Assembly (NCBI GenBank): GCA_050262155.1 | Contig: CP189843.1 | Span: 558,001-622,000, forward strand | Reading direction: 5' to 3' | Length of the DNA stretch: 64,000 nucleotides | DNA from: Parvimonas sp000223315 | GTDB taxonomy: Bacteria > Bacillota > Clostridia > Tissierellales > Peptoniphilaceae | Shown here: positions 8,423 to 17,310 of the stretch, one piece after another | How positions within the stretch are numbered: the first letter of the stretch is position 1 | Layout of the letters: every line of letters starts with the position of its first letter | Position numbers and translations under genes: made by a program | The notes under the pieces: generated by a model | Seen by the model: the letters and a program-made list of their open reading frames with translations, nothing else | What the model was told of the DNA's origin: nothing | The model's database searches: none

Positions 8423-8449
8423 AATGTCTAACATTTTGGAGAGTATACT

Positions 8450-8731
8450 ATGGATCTAAATTTTGATTTTAAAGTAGGTCAGGTTGTAAAATCACTTAAG
8501 GGCCGGGACAAGGGCGAAGTAATGATCATAGTTGAGGTAATAAGTTCATCATTAGTAAAAGTTGCTAATGGTAGTAACAGACCTCTTTCTAAACCTAAAC
8601 TTAAAAAGTCAAAGCATTTGCAAATTTATAATGACGTGCTTAAAGATTTTAGTTTGAATCCATTATCATTTAATGATTCTAATTTGAGAAAATTATTAAA
8701 ATCATATATACAGGATAATGTAGAAAAATAG
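8450..8731 (+). CDS. Small KOW-domain (L14e/L6e-like) RNA-binding protein
   Basis: 93 residues. Residues 7-50 look like a KOW domain (VGQVVKSLKGRDKGEVMIIV, then a conserved-looking basic RPLSKPKLKKSKHLQ). Such small proteins occur between map and infA in many clostridia and are thought to bind rRNA or act in translation, but the exact role is unknown. The C-terminal half (about 60-93) has no recognisable features. The gene sits 12 nt before infA, so co-translation with initiation factor 1 is likely. Confidence 0.75.
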   Translation: MDLNFDFKVGQVVKSLKGRDKGEVMIIVEVISSSLVKVANGSNRPLSKPKLKKSKHLQIYNDVLKDFSLNPLSFNDSNLRKLLKSYIQDNVEK

Positions 8732-8743
8732 GAGGTTCTTTAA

Positions 8744-8962
8744 ATGTCCAAAAAGGATGTTATAGAAGTTGAAGGAACTGTTATTGATGCTATGCCGAAT
8801 ACTATATTCAAGGTTAAACTTGCAAATGGTCATGAAATAACAGCTCATATATCAGGAAAATTAAGAATGAATTATATAAGAATTCTTCCGGGTGATAAGG
8901 TATTAGTTGAACTTTCACCTTATGATCTGACAAAAGGGAGAATAACTTGGCGAAACAAGTAG
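8744..8962 (+). CDS. infA: Translation initiation factor IF-1
   Basis: 72 residues, exactly the family length. IF-1 is an OB-fold protein that occupies the 30S A site during initiation. MSKKDVIEVEGTVIDAMPN, FKVKLANGHEITAHISGKLRMNYIRILPGDKV and the DLTKGRITWR end are almost invariant signatures. TAGGAGGT precedes it. It is followed by rpmJ, rpsM and rpsK, the normal alpha-operon order. Confidence 0.98.
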   Translation: MSKKDVIEVEGTVIDAMPNTIFKVKLANGHEITAHISGKLRMNYIRILPGDKVLVELSPYDLTKGRITWRNK

Positions 8963-8978
8963 CATAGGAGGGACTTAA

Positions 8979-9092
8979 ATGAAAGTAAGACCATCAGTAA
9001 AAAAAATGTGCGAAAAATGTAAAATCATCAGAAGAAAAGGTAGAGTAATGGTGATTTGTGAAAATCCAAAGCACAAACAAAAACAAGGTTAA
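8979..9092 (+). CDS. rpmJ: 50S ribosomal protein L36 (zinc-binding type)
   Basis: 37 residues: MKVRPSVKKMCEKCK, then a basic stretch, and ICENPKHKQKQG. L36 is the smallest 50S protein. Cys11, Cys14, Cys27 and His32 form the zinc ribbon of the common Zn-dependent form. So this window pairs a zinc-binding L36 with a zinc-free S14. TAGGAGGG lies before the ATG. Confidence 0.95.
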   Translation: MKVRPSVKKMCEKCKIIRRKGRVMVICENPKHKQKQG

Positions 9093-9115
9093 TGAAGATG
9101 GAGGTGTAGGTAACA

Positions 9116-9484
9116 GTGGCAAGAATTGTAGGTGTCGACTTACCAAGAGAAAAAAGGGTAGAAATAGGTTTGACTTATATCTATGGTATAGGTAGAAAGA
9201 CTTCAAACGATATTCTTAGAAATGCTGGAATCAACCCAGATACAAGAGTTAAAGATTTAACTGAAGCTGAAGTTGCTTTAATAAGAGCTGAAATAGATAA
9301 ATATCTTGTTGAAGGTGATTTACGTAGAGAAATCGCTATGAATATTAAGAGATTAAGAGAAATTAACTGTTACAGAGGAATCAGACATAGAAGAGGTTTA
9401 CCTGTAAGAGGACAAAATACTAAAAATAATGCCAGAACTAGAAAAGGTCCAAAGAAAATTTCTGGTACAAAAAAAGGTAAATAA
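9116..9484 (+). CDS. rpsM: 30S ribosomal protein S13
   Basis: 122 residues. S13 is in the 30S head, contacts P-site tRNA and bridges to the 50S. The start is GTG at 9116, placed by GGAGGTG. MARIVGVDLPREKRVEIGLTYIYGIG, then RDE-free LRREIAMNIKRLREI, and the GLPVRGQNTKNNARTRKGP tail segment are typical. Followed by rpsK after 13 nt. Confidence 0.97.
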   Translation: MARIVGVDLPREKRVEIGLTYIYGIGRKTSNDILRNAGINPDTRVKDLTEAEVALIRAEIDKYLVEGDLRREIAMNIKRLREINCYRGIRHRRGLPVRGQNTKNNARTRKGPKKISGTKKGK

Positions 9485-9497
9485 GGAGGGGATTTAA

Positions 9498-9893
9498 TTG
9501 GCAATTAAGAAACAAAAAGCTCGTGTTAAAAGAAGAGAGCGTAAAAACATTGAAAAAGGACAAGCTCATATCGTTTCTTCATTTAATAACACTATGGTGA
9601 CTCTTAGTGACTTAAACGGTAATGTAATTTCTTGGGCAAGTGCTGGACAATTAGGTTTTAGAGGATCAAGAAAATCTACTCCATTTGCTGCACAACAAGC
9701 TGCTGAAGAAGCTGCAAAAAAAGCTATGGAACATGGACTAAAAGTTGTAGAAGTTTATGTTAAAGGACCTGGATCAGGTAGAGAAGCTGCTATCAGATCA
9801 TTACAAGCTACTGGACTTGAAGTTAGTTTAATTAAGGATGTTACTCCAATTCCACATAATGGTTGTAGACCACCAAAGAGAAGAAGAGTGTAA
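9498..9893 (+). CDS. rpsK: 30S ribosomal protein S11
   Basis: 131 residues. S11 forms the mRNA exit platform of the 30S. Start codon TTG at 9498, placed by AAGGAGGGG. AHIVSSFNNTMVTLSDLNGNV, SAGQLGFRGSRKSTPFAAQ and the end PHNGCRPPKRRRV are diagnostic. The next gene in most Firmicutes, rpsD (S4), is missing; instead a 62-nt gap with an 11-bp hairpin leads to rpoA. Confidence 0.97.
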   Translation: MAIKKQKARVKRRERKNIEKGQAHIVSSFNNTMVTLSDLNGNVISWASAGQLGFRGSRKSTPFAAQQAAEEAAKKAMEHGLKVVEVYVKGPGSGREAAIRSLQATGLEVSLIKDVTPIPHNGCRPPKRRRV

Positions 9894-9897
9894 TTGC

Positions 9898-9923
9898 AAA
9901 CTTTTAAAAGTATTTAAAAGTTT
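9898..9923 (+). other. Perfect 11-bp hairpin between rpsK and rpoA
   Basis: AAACTTTTAAA (9898-9908), loop AGTA, TTTAAAAGTTT (9913-9923). No T-run follows, so it does not look like a terminator. It stands in the only sizeable gap of the alpha operon, where rpsD would normally be. It could be an RNA-processing or regulatory hairpin, or a scar of rpsD loss. Function is inferred only from its position. Confidence 0.4.
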
Positions 9924-9955
9924 CAATATGAATTAGACTAAGGAGGATAAAGTCT

Positions 9956-10897
9956 ATGACAGAAGATTTAAATACAAATATTGAAGTTTTAGATATAGAT
10001 CTTGAAAAAAACTATGGTAAATTTGCTATAATGCCTCTTGATAGAGGATATGGCACTACATTAGGAAATTCCATGAGAAGAGTTCTTTTAGGTTCTCTTC
10101 CCGGATCTGCCATAGCAACTGTTAAAATTGATGGAGTTGGACATGAGTTTACAACTATTAAGGGGTCAATAGCTGATGTTCCAGAAATTTTAATTAATAT
10201 TAAAGGTATTGCATTAAAGAAATTTAATGATGAGCCAGTAATTTTAGAATTAAATGTAAAAGGACCAAAAGTTGTAACAGCTGGAGATATTTCTGAAAAT
10301 CAAAATGTTGAAATAGCTAATAAAGATCATTATATAACAACTCTTAATGAAGAGGGAGAAATCAGAATGGATTTATTAGTCTTAAATGGTAAAGGCTATA
10401 GAGTTAGCGATTTGAATAAAGAATATTGCGATATTAATTCAATAGCAGTTGATTCTTCTTTTTCTCCTGTAAAGAAAGTAAACTTTATGGTAGGAAATAC
10501 TAGAGTTGGACAAAGTATAGATTTTGACAAGCTTGAAATTGAAGTTTGGACAAATGGAACTATTACTCCACAAGAAGCTCTTTCAACAGGTGCTGGAATT
10601 TTTATAGATTACTTAAGTCTATTTAGATCACTACCAGACATTAATCTTGATAATTCAAGTATAAAAGATGGTAAAAATTTAGACACTAATAGTGTTTTAT
10701 CAAAGAGTGTTGAAGAATTAGATTTATCCCTTAGAAGTTTTAACTGCTTGAAAAGAGCAAATCTTGATACAGTTAAAGATATTATTTCACAAGATATAGA
10801 ACAACTAAAGAAAATTAAAAACTTTGGTAAAAAATCTGTAGAAGAAGTAGTAGATAAAATGCATGAATTAGGTTTAAAATTTTTAGATGAAGAATAA
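9956..10897 (+). CDS. rpoA: RNA polymerase alpha subunit
   Basis: 313 residues. The N-terminal assembly domain (about 1-225) has KFAIMPLDRGYGTTLGNSMRRVLLGSLPGSA, the alpha-dimer and beta/beta' contact segment. The C-terminal domain (about 240-313) has SVEELDLSLRSFNCLKRANL and the helix-hairpin-helix IKNFGKKSVEEV that binds UP-element DNA. AAGGAGG lies 9 nt before the ATG. Standard location before rplQ. Confidence 0.98.
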   Translation: MTEDLNTNIEVLDIDLEKNYGKFAIMPLDRGYGTTLGNSMRRVLLGSLPGSAIATVKIDGVGHEFTTIKGSIADVPEILINIKGIALKKFNDEPVILELNVKGPKVVTAGDISENQNVEIANKDHYITTLNEEGEIRMDLLVLNGKGYRVSDLNKEYCDINSIAVDSSFSPVKKVNFMVGNTRVGQSIDFDKLEIEVWTNGTITPQEALSTGAGIFIDYLSLFRSLPDINLDNSSIKDGKNLDTNSVLSKSVEELDLSLRSFNCLKRANLDTVKDIISQDIEQLKKIKNFGKKSVEEVVDKMHELGLKFLDEE

Positions 10898-10914
10898 AAA
10901 GAGGAGGTAGTACT

Positions 10915-11259
10915 TTGGCTAATTTAAGAAAACTTGGACGTAGAGCTGATCACAGAGATGCGATGCTTAGAAATCAAGTTCAATCTCTTTTTGAAAACGG
11001 AAAGATTGAAACTACGTTAACAAGAGCGAAGGAAACTAGAAGAGTAGCTGAAAAAATGATAACTCTTGGTAAAAAAGGCGATCTTCACGCAAGAAGACAA
11101 GCTTTAGCTTATATTTACAAGACTGAAACAGTTCATAAGCTATTCGAAGAAATTGCTCCACTTTATAAAGAAAGAAATGGTGGATATACAAGAATATTAA
11201 AGCTAGGACCTAGACAAGGGGACGCAGCTGAAATGGCGATTTTAGAATTAGTAAAATAA
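10915..11259 (+). CDS. rplQ: 50S ribosomal protein L17
   Basis: 114 residues. L17 lies near the exit tunnel opening. TTG start at 10915 after GAGGAGGT. MANLRKLGRRADHRDAMLRNQ and the C-terminal YTRILKLGPRQGDAAEMAILEL are family signatures. It is the last gene of the ribosomal block and is followed by a clear rho-independent terminator. The genes that often come next in Firmicutes (ecfA, truA, rplM, rpsI) are not here. Confidence 0.98.
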   Translation: MANLRKLGRRADHRDAMLRNQVQSLFENGKIETTLTRAKETRRVAEKMITLGKKGDLHARRQALAYIYKTETVHKLFEEIAPLYKERNGGYTRILKLGPRQGDAAEMAILELVK

Positions 11260-11303
11260 TTTGCTTAAAAGCTAATATTAGATTTTAATATAAAATTAAA
11301 AAA

Positions 11304-11329
11304 GGCACTGATTTTTCAGTGTCTTTTTT
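11304..11329 (+). terminator. Rho-independent terminator after rplQ
   Basis: GGCACTGA (11304-11311) pairs with TCAGTGTC (11316-11323) around a T-rich loop, followed by six T (11324-11329). It ends the S10-spc-alpha transcript. Confidence 0.85.
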
Positions 11330-11511
11330 GTGTATAAATAAGAATTTCTTAAGAATAAAATCTTTTCAAAGTTTGTAAAATAGATTTTTAGTATTAAATG
11401 AATTATTTTTTATATTTAATTAAATTTAGAAATTGATAAATGATTGTAAAAAAATTAGAGAAATTTTATTTTTTAACAACATAATATTTTAAGACTTTTT
11501 ATTATGTTTTC

Positions 11512-11540
11512 TTGTAATTTATAGGATTTTGGAGTATAAT
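11512..11540 (+). promoter_or_regulatory. SigA-type promoter for the cysteine desulfurase operon
   Basis: TTGTAA (11512-11517), 17-nt spacer, TATAAT (11535-11540), about 35 nt before the first start codon. The rest of the 11330-11511 gap is A+T-rich and I see no gene or structured RNA in it. Confidence 0.75.
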
Positions 11541-11573
11541 TATGTTGATATATTTTTTAAATAATGGAGTTTT

Positions 11574-12716
11574 ATGTATATGAATAATATTATATATTTT
11601 GATAATTTTGCAACTACAAGCTTAAATGAAGAAATTTTTAATGAAATGAAAGAGTTTTTAGTTTATAATTATTCTAATCCTTCATCAATTTATGAATTTG
11701 CACAAAAATCTAGAGTTGCTATTGAAAAGTCAAGAGAAAATATTGCTAATTACATAAATGCAGAAAAAAATGAATTATTTTTTACATCAGGTGGAACTGA
11801 AGCGGATAATTGGGCAATTTTTGGTACTACAATGTTTAAAGGAAAAAAAAGTGGTCATATAATATTAACTGCATTTGAACATTCAGCTATTATTGAGAGT
11901 GCAAAACTTTTAGAAAAAATAGGATTTGATGTTAGTTTTGTATTTCCTAATAAAGATGGCTTTATTGATGCAAGTGATGTTCTAGATGTAATAAGAGATG
12001 ATACGATTTTAGTTTCTATTATGTATGTTAATAATGAAGTAGGAACTATTCAAGATATAAAGAAAATTTGTTGTCTTGTTAAGGAAAAAAATCCTAATAT
12101 AATATTTCATACTGATGCAGTTCAAGCACTTTCTGAAATAGTAATTGATGTAAAAGATTTGAATATAGATTTGCTTTCTATTTCAGGACATAAGGTACAT
12201 GCACCAAAAGGTATAGGTGCATTATATATAAAATCAGGAACTGAAATAGAAAATTTTATATTTGGTGGTAGTCAAGAACGCTCAAGACGCGCAGGAACGG
12301 AGAATGTTGCAGGGATTGTTGCCTTTTCAAAAGCTATAGATATTTTGAAAGAGTCAAGAGAGAAAAATGTTTATAAAAGATTTGAATTAAGGGAATATTT
12401 TTTAAGAAAACTTAAAGAAAATTCCATTAGTTTTGATATAAATGGAGCACTCGAAAATAGATATTCTGGAAATATAAATATTTCGTTTAAAGGCGTAGAT
12501 AAGGAAATGTTTATTATGAGTATGGATTTTAAAGGGATATGTATTTCAGGAGGTTCTGCTTGTAGTAGTGGTGCTGTTGAAAATTCACATGTTTTAACTG
12601 CTATGGGGATTGATGAAGAATTAAAGAGTAGTGCGGTTAGGATTAGTTTTGGAGAAAATAATACATTTAAAGAAATAGATGAATTTATTATAGCTTTAAA
12701 AGAAATAATTAATTAG
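11574..12716 (+). CDS. Cysteine desulfurase (NifS/IscS family)
   Basis: 380 residues. A PLP enzyme that takes sulfur from cysteine to make a persulfide for Fe-S clusters, thiolated tRNA or other sulfur products. Lys207 in SISGHKVHAPKG is the PLP lysine; HTDAVQ (about 179-184) binds the cofactor; the catalytic Cys330 lies in GGSACSSG. The N-terminus reads YFDNFATTSL where most relatives have DNAATT. An ATG at 11580, better spaced from GGAG, may be the true start. No iscU or thiI neighbour is visible, so the acceptor is unknown. Confidence 0.92.
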   Translation: MYMNNIIYFDNFATTSLNEEIFNEMKEFLVYNYSNPSSIYEFAQKSRVAIEKSRENIANYINAEKNELFFTSGGTEADNWAIFGTTMFKGKKSGHIILTAFEHSAIIESAKLLEKIGFDVSFVFPNKDGFIDASDVLDVIRDDTILVSIMYVNNEVGTIQDIKKICCLVKEKNPNIIFHTDAVQALSEIVIDVKDLNIDLLSISGHKVHAPKGIGALYIKSGTEIENFIFGGSQERSRRAGTENVAGIVAFSKAIDILKESREKNVYKRFELREYFLRKLKENSISFDINGALENRYSGNINISFKGVDKEMFIMSMDFKGICISGGSACSSGAVENSHVLTAMGIDEELKSSAVRISFGENNTFKEIDEFIIALKEIIN

Positions 12717-12727
12717 ATGGAGGTTTT

Positions 12728-13930
12728 ATGCCGGTTTTTGATTTGATTTTAAATATTAGTATAAAGATATTAGTTGCAATTTTATTGATTGTTGGAATTT
12801 ATGTTTTTATACAATTTTCAAATAAAAATTTAGAAAAAAATGAACAAATAAGATTAAATAAGCTAAAGATTTTAAGGATAATTATTTATATTTTATCAGT
12901 ATTAGGAATAAGTTATTTGTTTAAGAATTATCCAATTTTAAGGATAACTTTATTTACATTTATAGCATCTGTTATTATTGCTTATATTTTAAATCCTTTT
13001 ATGAAGTTTTTGGAGAGAAAAAATATAAAAAGATTATATGCTATAATTATTATTTATATTACAATTGCATTAGCAATATTCATTTTAGCTATAGGAATAT
13101 TTCCAAGTACATTTAAACAATTTAAGAATTTATTATTTAATTTGCCGGATATGGTTAGAAATTTTGTAGATTATAGTGATAGTATTAGAAAAAATTTATT
13201 TACTGATGTTCCGTTTGTTAGTCAAATGATTACTAGTATAAATGGACAACTTGTAAAGATGGCGAATACAATTTTATCTGCTTCAGGAACATGGATAACA
13301 GGAATGGTTGCGGGGATTACAAGTTTTATAGGAATAGTTATTCAATTGATTTTAATTCCGGTTATAACATTTTATTTGTTACTTGAAAAGGATAAAATTT
13401 TAGATGTAATAAGTAGAAGTGTTCCTGATAGATATGAAACTTTTTTAGTAAAAACTTGGAGAGAAATTGATGAATCCTTATCTATGTTTGTAAGAGGAAG
13501 AATTATAATGGCAATTTTTGTTGGAGTTGCAACTATGATTTATTTAATGGCTTTTGGAATAGAATTCTCTTTCGTAATAGGTGTTATAACATGTGTAGCA
13601 GATATTATTCCTTATATTGGTCCATTTTTAGGCTTTGTACCAGCAGTTTTACTTGCCTTGTTTAAAGGTCCTTTTACTGCTTTATGGGTTGCAGCTCTAT
13701 TCTGTTTTGTTCAATGGCTTGAAAATAATATTTTAGGGCCAAAGATACTTGGAGACAGTACAGGAATGCATCCGCTTATAGTTTTAATACTATTGATTTT
13801 AGGTGGAGGAATGTTTGGGGTTTTAGGTATGATTTTCTCTGTACCTGTCGCTGCTGTGATTAAAATTATATACAAAAATACAAAACCATATGTAAAAAAA
13901 TATTTATTTAAAGATAAATTTGAAAAGTAA
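12728..13930 (+). CDS. AI-2E family (PerM-like) membrane transporter
   Basis: 400 residues with about eight membrane helices. The first two helices lie at ~10-30 and ~48-65, and the last four surround IGPFLGFVPAVLLALF and NILGPKILGDSTGMHPLIVLILLILGG split over ~330-365, the most conserved PF01594 region. Members export AI-2 in some species or act as Na+/H+ antiporters or permeases of unknown substrate in others; the substrate cannot be told here. It sits 11 nt after the desulfurase and 9 nt before alaS. Confidence 0.85.
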   Translation: MPVFDLILNISIKILVAILLIVGIYVFIQFSNKNLEKNEQIRLNKLKILRIIIYILSVLGISYLFKNYPILRITLFTFIASVIIAYILNPFMKFLERKNIKRLYAIIIIYITIALAIFILAIGIFPSTFKQFKNLLFNLPDMVRNFVDYSDSIRKNLFTDVPFVSQMITSINGQLVKMANTILSASGTWITGMVAGITSFIGIVIQLILIPVITFYLLLEKDKILDVISRSVPDRYETFLVKTWREIDESLSMFVRGRIIMAIFVGVATMIYLMAFGIEFSFVIGVITCVADIIPYIGPFLGFVPAVLLALFKGPFTALWVAALFCFVQWLENNILGPKILGDSTGMHPLIVLILLILGGGMFGVLGMIFSVPVAAVIKIIYKNTKPYVKKYLFKDKFEK

Positions 13931-13939
13931 GAGGGATAT

Positions 13940-16546
13940 ATGAGAAGATTAGGTTTAAATGAAATTAGAGAAGAATATTTAGAGTTTTTTGAGAGTAAGG
14001 GACATTTGCGTTTAAAGAGTTATCCTTTAATTCCAAATAATGATAAAAGTTTATTACTTATAAATGCTGGAATGGCACCTTTAAAAGACTATTTTACCGG
14101 TGTTAAAAAGATGAGTAAAAATAGAGCAACTTCTAGTCAAAAATGTATTAGAACAGCTGATATTGACAATGTAGGAAAAACTCAAAGACATGGCACTTTT
14201 TTTGAAATGTTAGGTAATTTCTCTTTTGGAGATTATTTTAAGAGAGAAGCTATAACTTGGGCTTGGGAATTTTTGACAGAAAAGTTAGAAATGGATAAGA
14301 ATTTATTATCCGTTACAGTTTATGAAGAAGATGATGAAGCTTATGATATTTGGAGAAATGAAGTTGGACTACCAGCAGAAAAAATTCAAAGACTTGGTAA
14401 AGAAGATAATTTCTGGGAATTAGAAGTTGGTCCTTGTGGTCCATGTTCTGAAATCATGTATGATAGAGGAGAAAAATATACAAATCCTGATGATAGATTT
14501 ATGGAAATTTGGAATTTGGTTTTTACTCAATTTAATAAGGACAAAGATGGAAATTATCATAGATTGGAACATCCAAATATTGATACCGGAATGGGACTCG
14601 AAAGACTTACTTTAGTTTTAGAAGAAAAGGACAATATATTTGAGATAGGCTTAGTTGATACTATAATAAAGAAAATTGAAGAAATTTCAGGGGTTAAATA
14701 TAAATCAAATGAAATTTCTGATATTTCTATTAGGGTAATTGCAGATCACGCCAGAGCTATGACGTTTTTAATATATGATGGTGTAATTCCAAGTAATGAA
14801 CAAAGAGGATATGTTCTAAGAAGACTTATAAGACGTGCTGCAAGACATGGTAAATTATTGGGGATTAAGGATAATTTTTTAGTTGATGTTTCAAAAGTTG
14901 TTATGGAAGCTTATAATATGGAATATCCAGAATTGTTGGAGGATAGAGAAAGAATATTCAAGATTTTAAATGCAGAAGAGTCTAAATTTCAAGAAACTAT
15001 TGAACAAGGACTAGGTATACTAAATTCATATATTGAAGAAGAAAAATCAAAAAATTCTAAAATTTTACCGGGAGATAAGGCATTTAAGTTGTATGATACT
15101 TATGGATTCCCGTTGGATTTAACAAAGGAAATTTTAGAAGAAGAAAAAATGACAGTTGATGAAGAAGCTTTTAACAAAAATATGCAGGATCAAAAGATTA
15201 GAGCAAGAGAAGGAAGAAATGTTTCATCAGCTGGGTGGAGTGAAAAAAATACTGATTATTTAAAAGCATTAGAAACAACAGAATTTTTGGGTTATACTGA
15301 AAATGAATGTCTAGGAAAAGTAATAAAATTATTTAAAGATGAAGCAGAAGTTTCAACTTTAAGTCAAGGAGATAAAGCTCTTTTAGTTTCTGATAAAACT
15401 GTTTTTTATGGAGAAGGTGGAGGACAAGTTGGAGATATCGGAATTATTGTTGGCGAAAACTGTAAGATTAAGGTTTTAGATACTAAGAAAAATAAAAACA
15501 ATGGAATATTCCATAGTGTAGAAGTAATTAGTGGGAATGTTAAGCTAACTGATGAATTAACATTTAAAATTGATGTTAATAATAGACGTGATATTATGAA
15601 AAATCACTCTGCTACACATCTATTACATCAAGCATTAATTGAAGTGTTAGGAAATCATATTAATCAAGCAGGTTCATTAGTAGATGCAAATAAATTAAGA
15701 TTTGATATTACACATTTTGAGGCTGTAAGTCAAGAAGATTTAAAAAGAGTTGAACAAATAGTTAATGATAAAATTGCTTTAAATCTTGATACAACTATAA
15801 AGGAAATGACTTTAGAAGAATCCTCAAAAATGGGAGCCATTGGACTTTTTGAAGACAAATATAAAGATGTTGTAAGAGTTGTATCATTTGGTGGTTGGTC
15901 AATAGAACTTTGTGGTGGAACTCATGTAAAAAATGTTAGTGAAATTCAAATGTTCAAAATAATCTCAGAATCAAGTGTTGCAGCAGGAGTTAGAAGAATT
16001 GAGGCTATTACAGGTAGAAATGTTTATGAATATTTAAAGAAAACTGAAAATCAAATTGAAGAAGTTTCAAATGTCTTAAAATGTAAAAAGTCAGAATTGA
16101 TTTCTAAAGTAGTCTCATTAACTGAAGATATTAAGTCATTGGAAAAAGAATTAAAAGAAATAAAATCACAAATGGCTTTAAGCAGTTTAGATTCATTTAT
16201 AGCTGAAAAGAAAGAAATAGAGGGTATTTCTTTTATAGCAAAAAAAGTAGAATTTGAAAATCAAAATGATTTAAGAGATTTAATTGATAAATTAAGAGAT
16301 AAACTGGGTACAAGTGTAATAGTGTTTGCTAATGTTTATCAAGAAAAACTTACTTTTACTGTAGGAGTAAGTAAAGATTTGAATGCAAGAAAAATTAATG
16401 CTGGAAATATTGTTAAAGAGGTTGCGAAACTTGTTGGCGGTAATGGTGGTGGAAGACCGGACATTGCATCCGCCGGAGGTAAGGACTTAAGTAAAGTTGA
16501 TTTTGCATTAGAAAAGTCAGAAGAGATTTTAAAAGCTCAATTTTAA
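13940..16546 (+). CDS. alaS: Alanine-tRNA ligase
   Basis: 868 residues, full length. Charges tRNA-Ala. The class II catalytic core is N-terminal (EIREEYLEFFESKGHLRLKSYPLIP; RHGTFFEMLGNFSFGDYF). The editing domain holds HSATHLLHQAL (about 556-566) and CGGTH (about 658), the zinc-binding residues that clear mischarged serine and glycine. The C-Ala domain ends with GGNGGGRPDIASAGG. It is followed 17 nt on by ireB, a conserved pairing in Firmicutes. Confidence 0.98.
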   Translation: MRRLGLNEIREEYLEFFESKGHLRLKSYPLIPNNDKSLLLINAGMAPLKDYFTGVKKMSKNRATSSQKCIRTADIDNVGKTQRHGTFFEMLGNFSFGDYFKREAITWAWEFLTEKLEMDKNLLSVTVYEEDDEAYDIWRNEVGLPAEKIQRLGKEDNFWELEVGPCGPCSEIMYDRGEKYTNPDDRFMEIWNLVFTQFNKDKDGNYHRLEHPNIDTGMGLERLTLVLEEKDNIFEIGLVDTIIKKIEEISGVKYKSNEISDISIRVIADHARAMTFLIYDGVIPSNEQRGYVLRRLIRRAARHGKLLGIKDNFLVDVSKVVMEAYNMEYPELLEDRERIFKILNAEESKFQETIEQGLGILNSYIEEEKSKNSKILPGDKAFKLYDTYGFPLDLTKEILEEEKMTVDEEAFNKNMQDQKIRAREGRNVSSAGWSEKNTDYLKALETTEFLGYTENECLGKVIKLFKDEAEVSTLSQGDKALLVSDKTVFYGEGGGQVGDIGIIVGENCKIKVLDTKKNKNNGIFHSVEVISGNVKLTDELTFKIDVNNRRDIMKNHSATHLLHQALIEVLGNHINQAGSLVDANKLRFDITHFEAVSQEDLKRVEQIVNDKIALNLDTTIKEMTLEESSKMGAIGLFEDKYKDVVRVVSFGGWSIELCGGTHVKNVSEIQMFKIISESSVAAGVRRIEAITGRNVYEYLKKTENQIEEVSNVLKCKKSELISKVVSLTEDIKSLEKELKEIKSQMALSSLDSFIAEKKEIEGISFIAKKVEFENQNDLRDLIDKLRDKLGTSVIVFANVYQEKLTFTVGVSKDLNARKINAGNIVKEVAKLVGGNGGGRPDIASAGGKDLSKVDFALEKSEEILKAQF

Positions 16547-16563
16547 AAAATAGGAGGGGTTAT

Positions 16564-16815
16564 ATGTCAAACGAATTTAATGAAACTATGAGAATAGAAA
16601 TACCAAGTGATAAGAAAAGTGTTAAAGAAATAATAAAAATTGTGTATTCAGCACTTGAAAATAAGGGATATAATCCTAAAAATCAAATTATAGGATATAT
16701 TCTTTCAGGTGATCCTACTTACATCACTAGCTATAATAATGCTAGAGGGTTAATTAGACAAGTTAGTAGAGATGAAATACTTGAAGAATTTTTAGAAAAT
16801 TATATAAAAGATTAA
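16564..16815 (+). CDS. IreB family regulatory phosphoprotein (DUF965)
   Basis: 83 residues. NETMRIEIPSDKK, YSALENKGYNPKNQIIGYILSGDPTYITSY and NARGLIRQVSRDEILEEFL match IreB, which in Enterococcus is phosphorylated on N-terminal threonines by the kinase IreK and regulates cephalosporin resistance. Thr8 in NETMR fits that phospho-site region. The alaS-ireB-ruvX-DUF1292 order is conserved across Firmicutes. No kinase gene is in this window. Confidence 0.92.
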   Translation: MSNEFNETMRIEIPSDKKSVKEIIKIVYSALENKGYNPKNQIIGYILSGDPTYITSYNNARGLIRQVSRDEILEEFLENYIKD

Positions 16816-16821
16816 TTTTTT

Positions 16822-16849
16822 CCCGGCAAAATTCTTTGCCGGGGCTTTT
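16822..16849 (+). terminator. Strong GC hairpin between ireB and ruvX
   Basis: CCCGGCAAA (16822-16830), loop ATTC, TTTGCCGGG (16835-16843), then GCTTTT. The 9-bp stem is perfect and unusually GC-rich for this genome, but the T-tail is short. It is probably a partial terminator or processing site within the operon. Confidence 0.6.
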
Positions 16850-16874
16850 GCATAACACAATAAAAGGGGTATTT

Positions 16875-17300
16875 ATGAATAGATATATGGCTTTAGATGT
16901 AGGTGATAGAACTATAGGAGTTGCTATTAGTGATCCTTTGTTCATCATGGCAGAAGGGCATAGTACAATTTTTAGAGAAAGTCTTGAAAAAGACCTTGAT
17001 TCTCTAAAAGATATAATTATTAAAGAAGATATAATTAAAATTGTTGTTGGGCTTCCAAAGAATATGAATAATACTATTGGTCCACAAGGTGAAAAAGTTT
17101 TGTCTTTTGTTGAAGAATTGAAAAATTTTTTAAAGGAAAATAATTTTGATATAGAAATAGTTATGCAAGATGAAAGACTTACAACTGTCAGTGCCGAAAG
17201 AATTTTAATTGAGGGAAATATGAGCAGAAAGAAAAGAAAAAAAGTAATAGATAAAGTTGCTGCTACATATATTTTACAAGGGTATTTGGATAGAAAATAG
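16875..17300 (+). CDS. ruvX: Putative pre-16S rRNA nuclease RuvX/YqgF
   Basis: 141 residues. RNase H-fold enzyme implicated in maturation of the 16S rRNA 5' end. ALDVGDRTIGVAISDP (about 5-20) carries the first catalytic Asp, IVVGLPKNMNNTIGPQ the middle motif, and QDERLTTVSAERILIE the late conserved acid. The ATG at 16875 was chosen because AAGGGGT precedes it and MNRYMALDVG is the family start; an upstream in-frame codon lies inside the hairpin. Confidence 0.93.
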   Translation: MNRYMALDVGDRTIGVAISDPLFIMAEGHSTIFRESLEKDLDSLKDIIIKEDIIKIVVGLPKNMNNTIGPQGEKVLSFVEELKNFLKENNFDIEIVMQDERLTTVSAERILIEGNMSRKKRKKVIDKVAATYILQGYLDRK

Positions 17301-17310
17301 GAGTGATATT

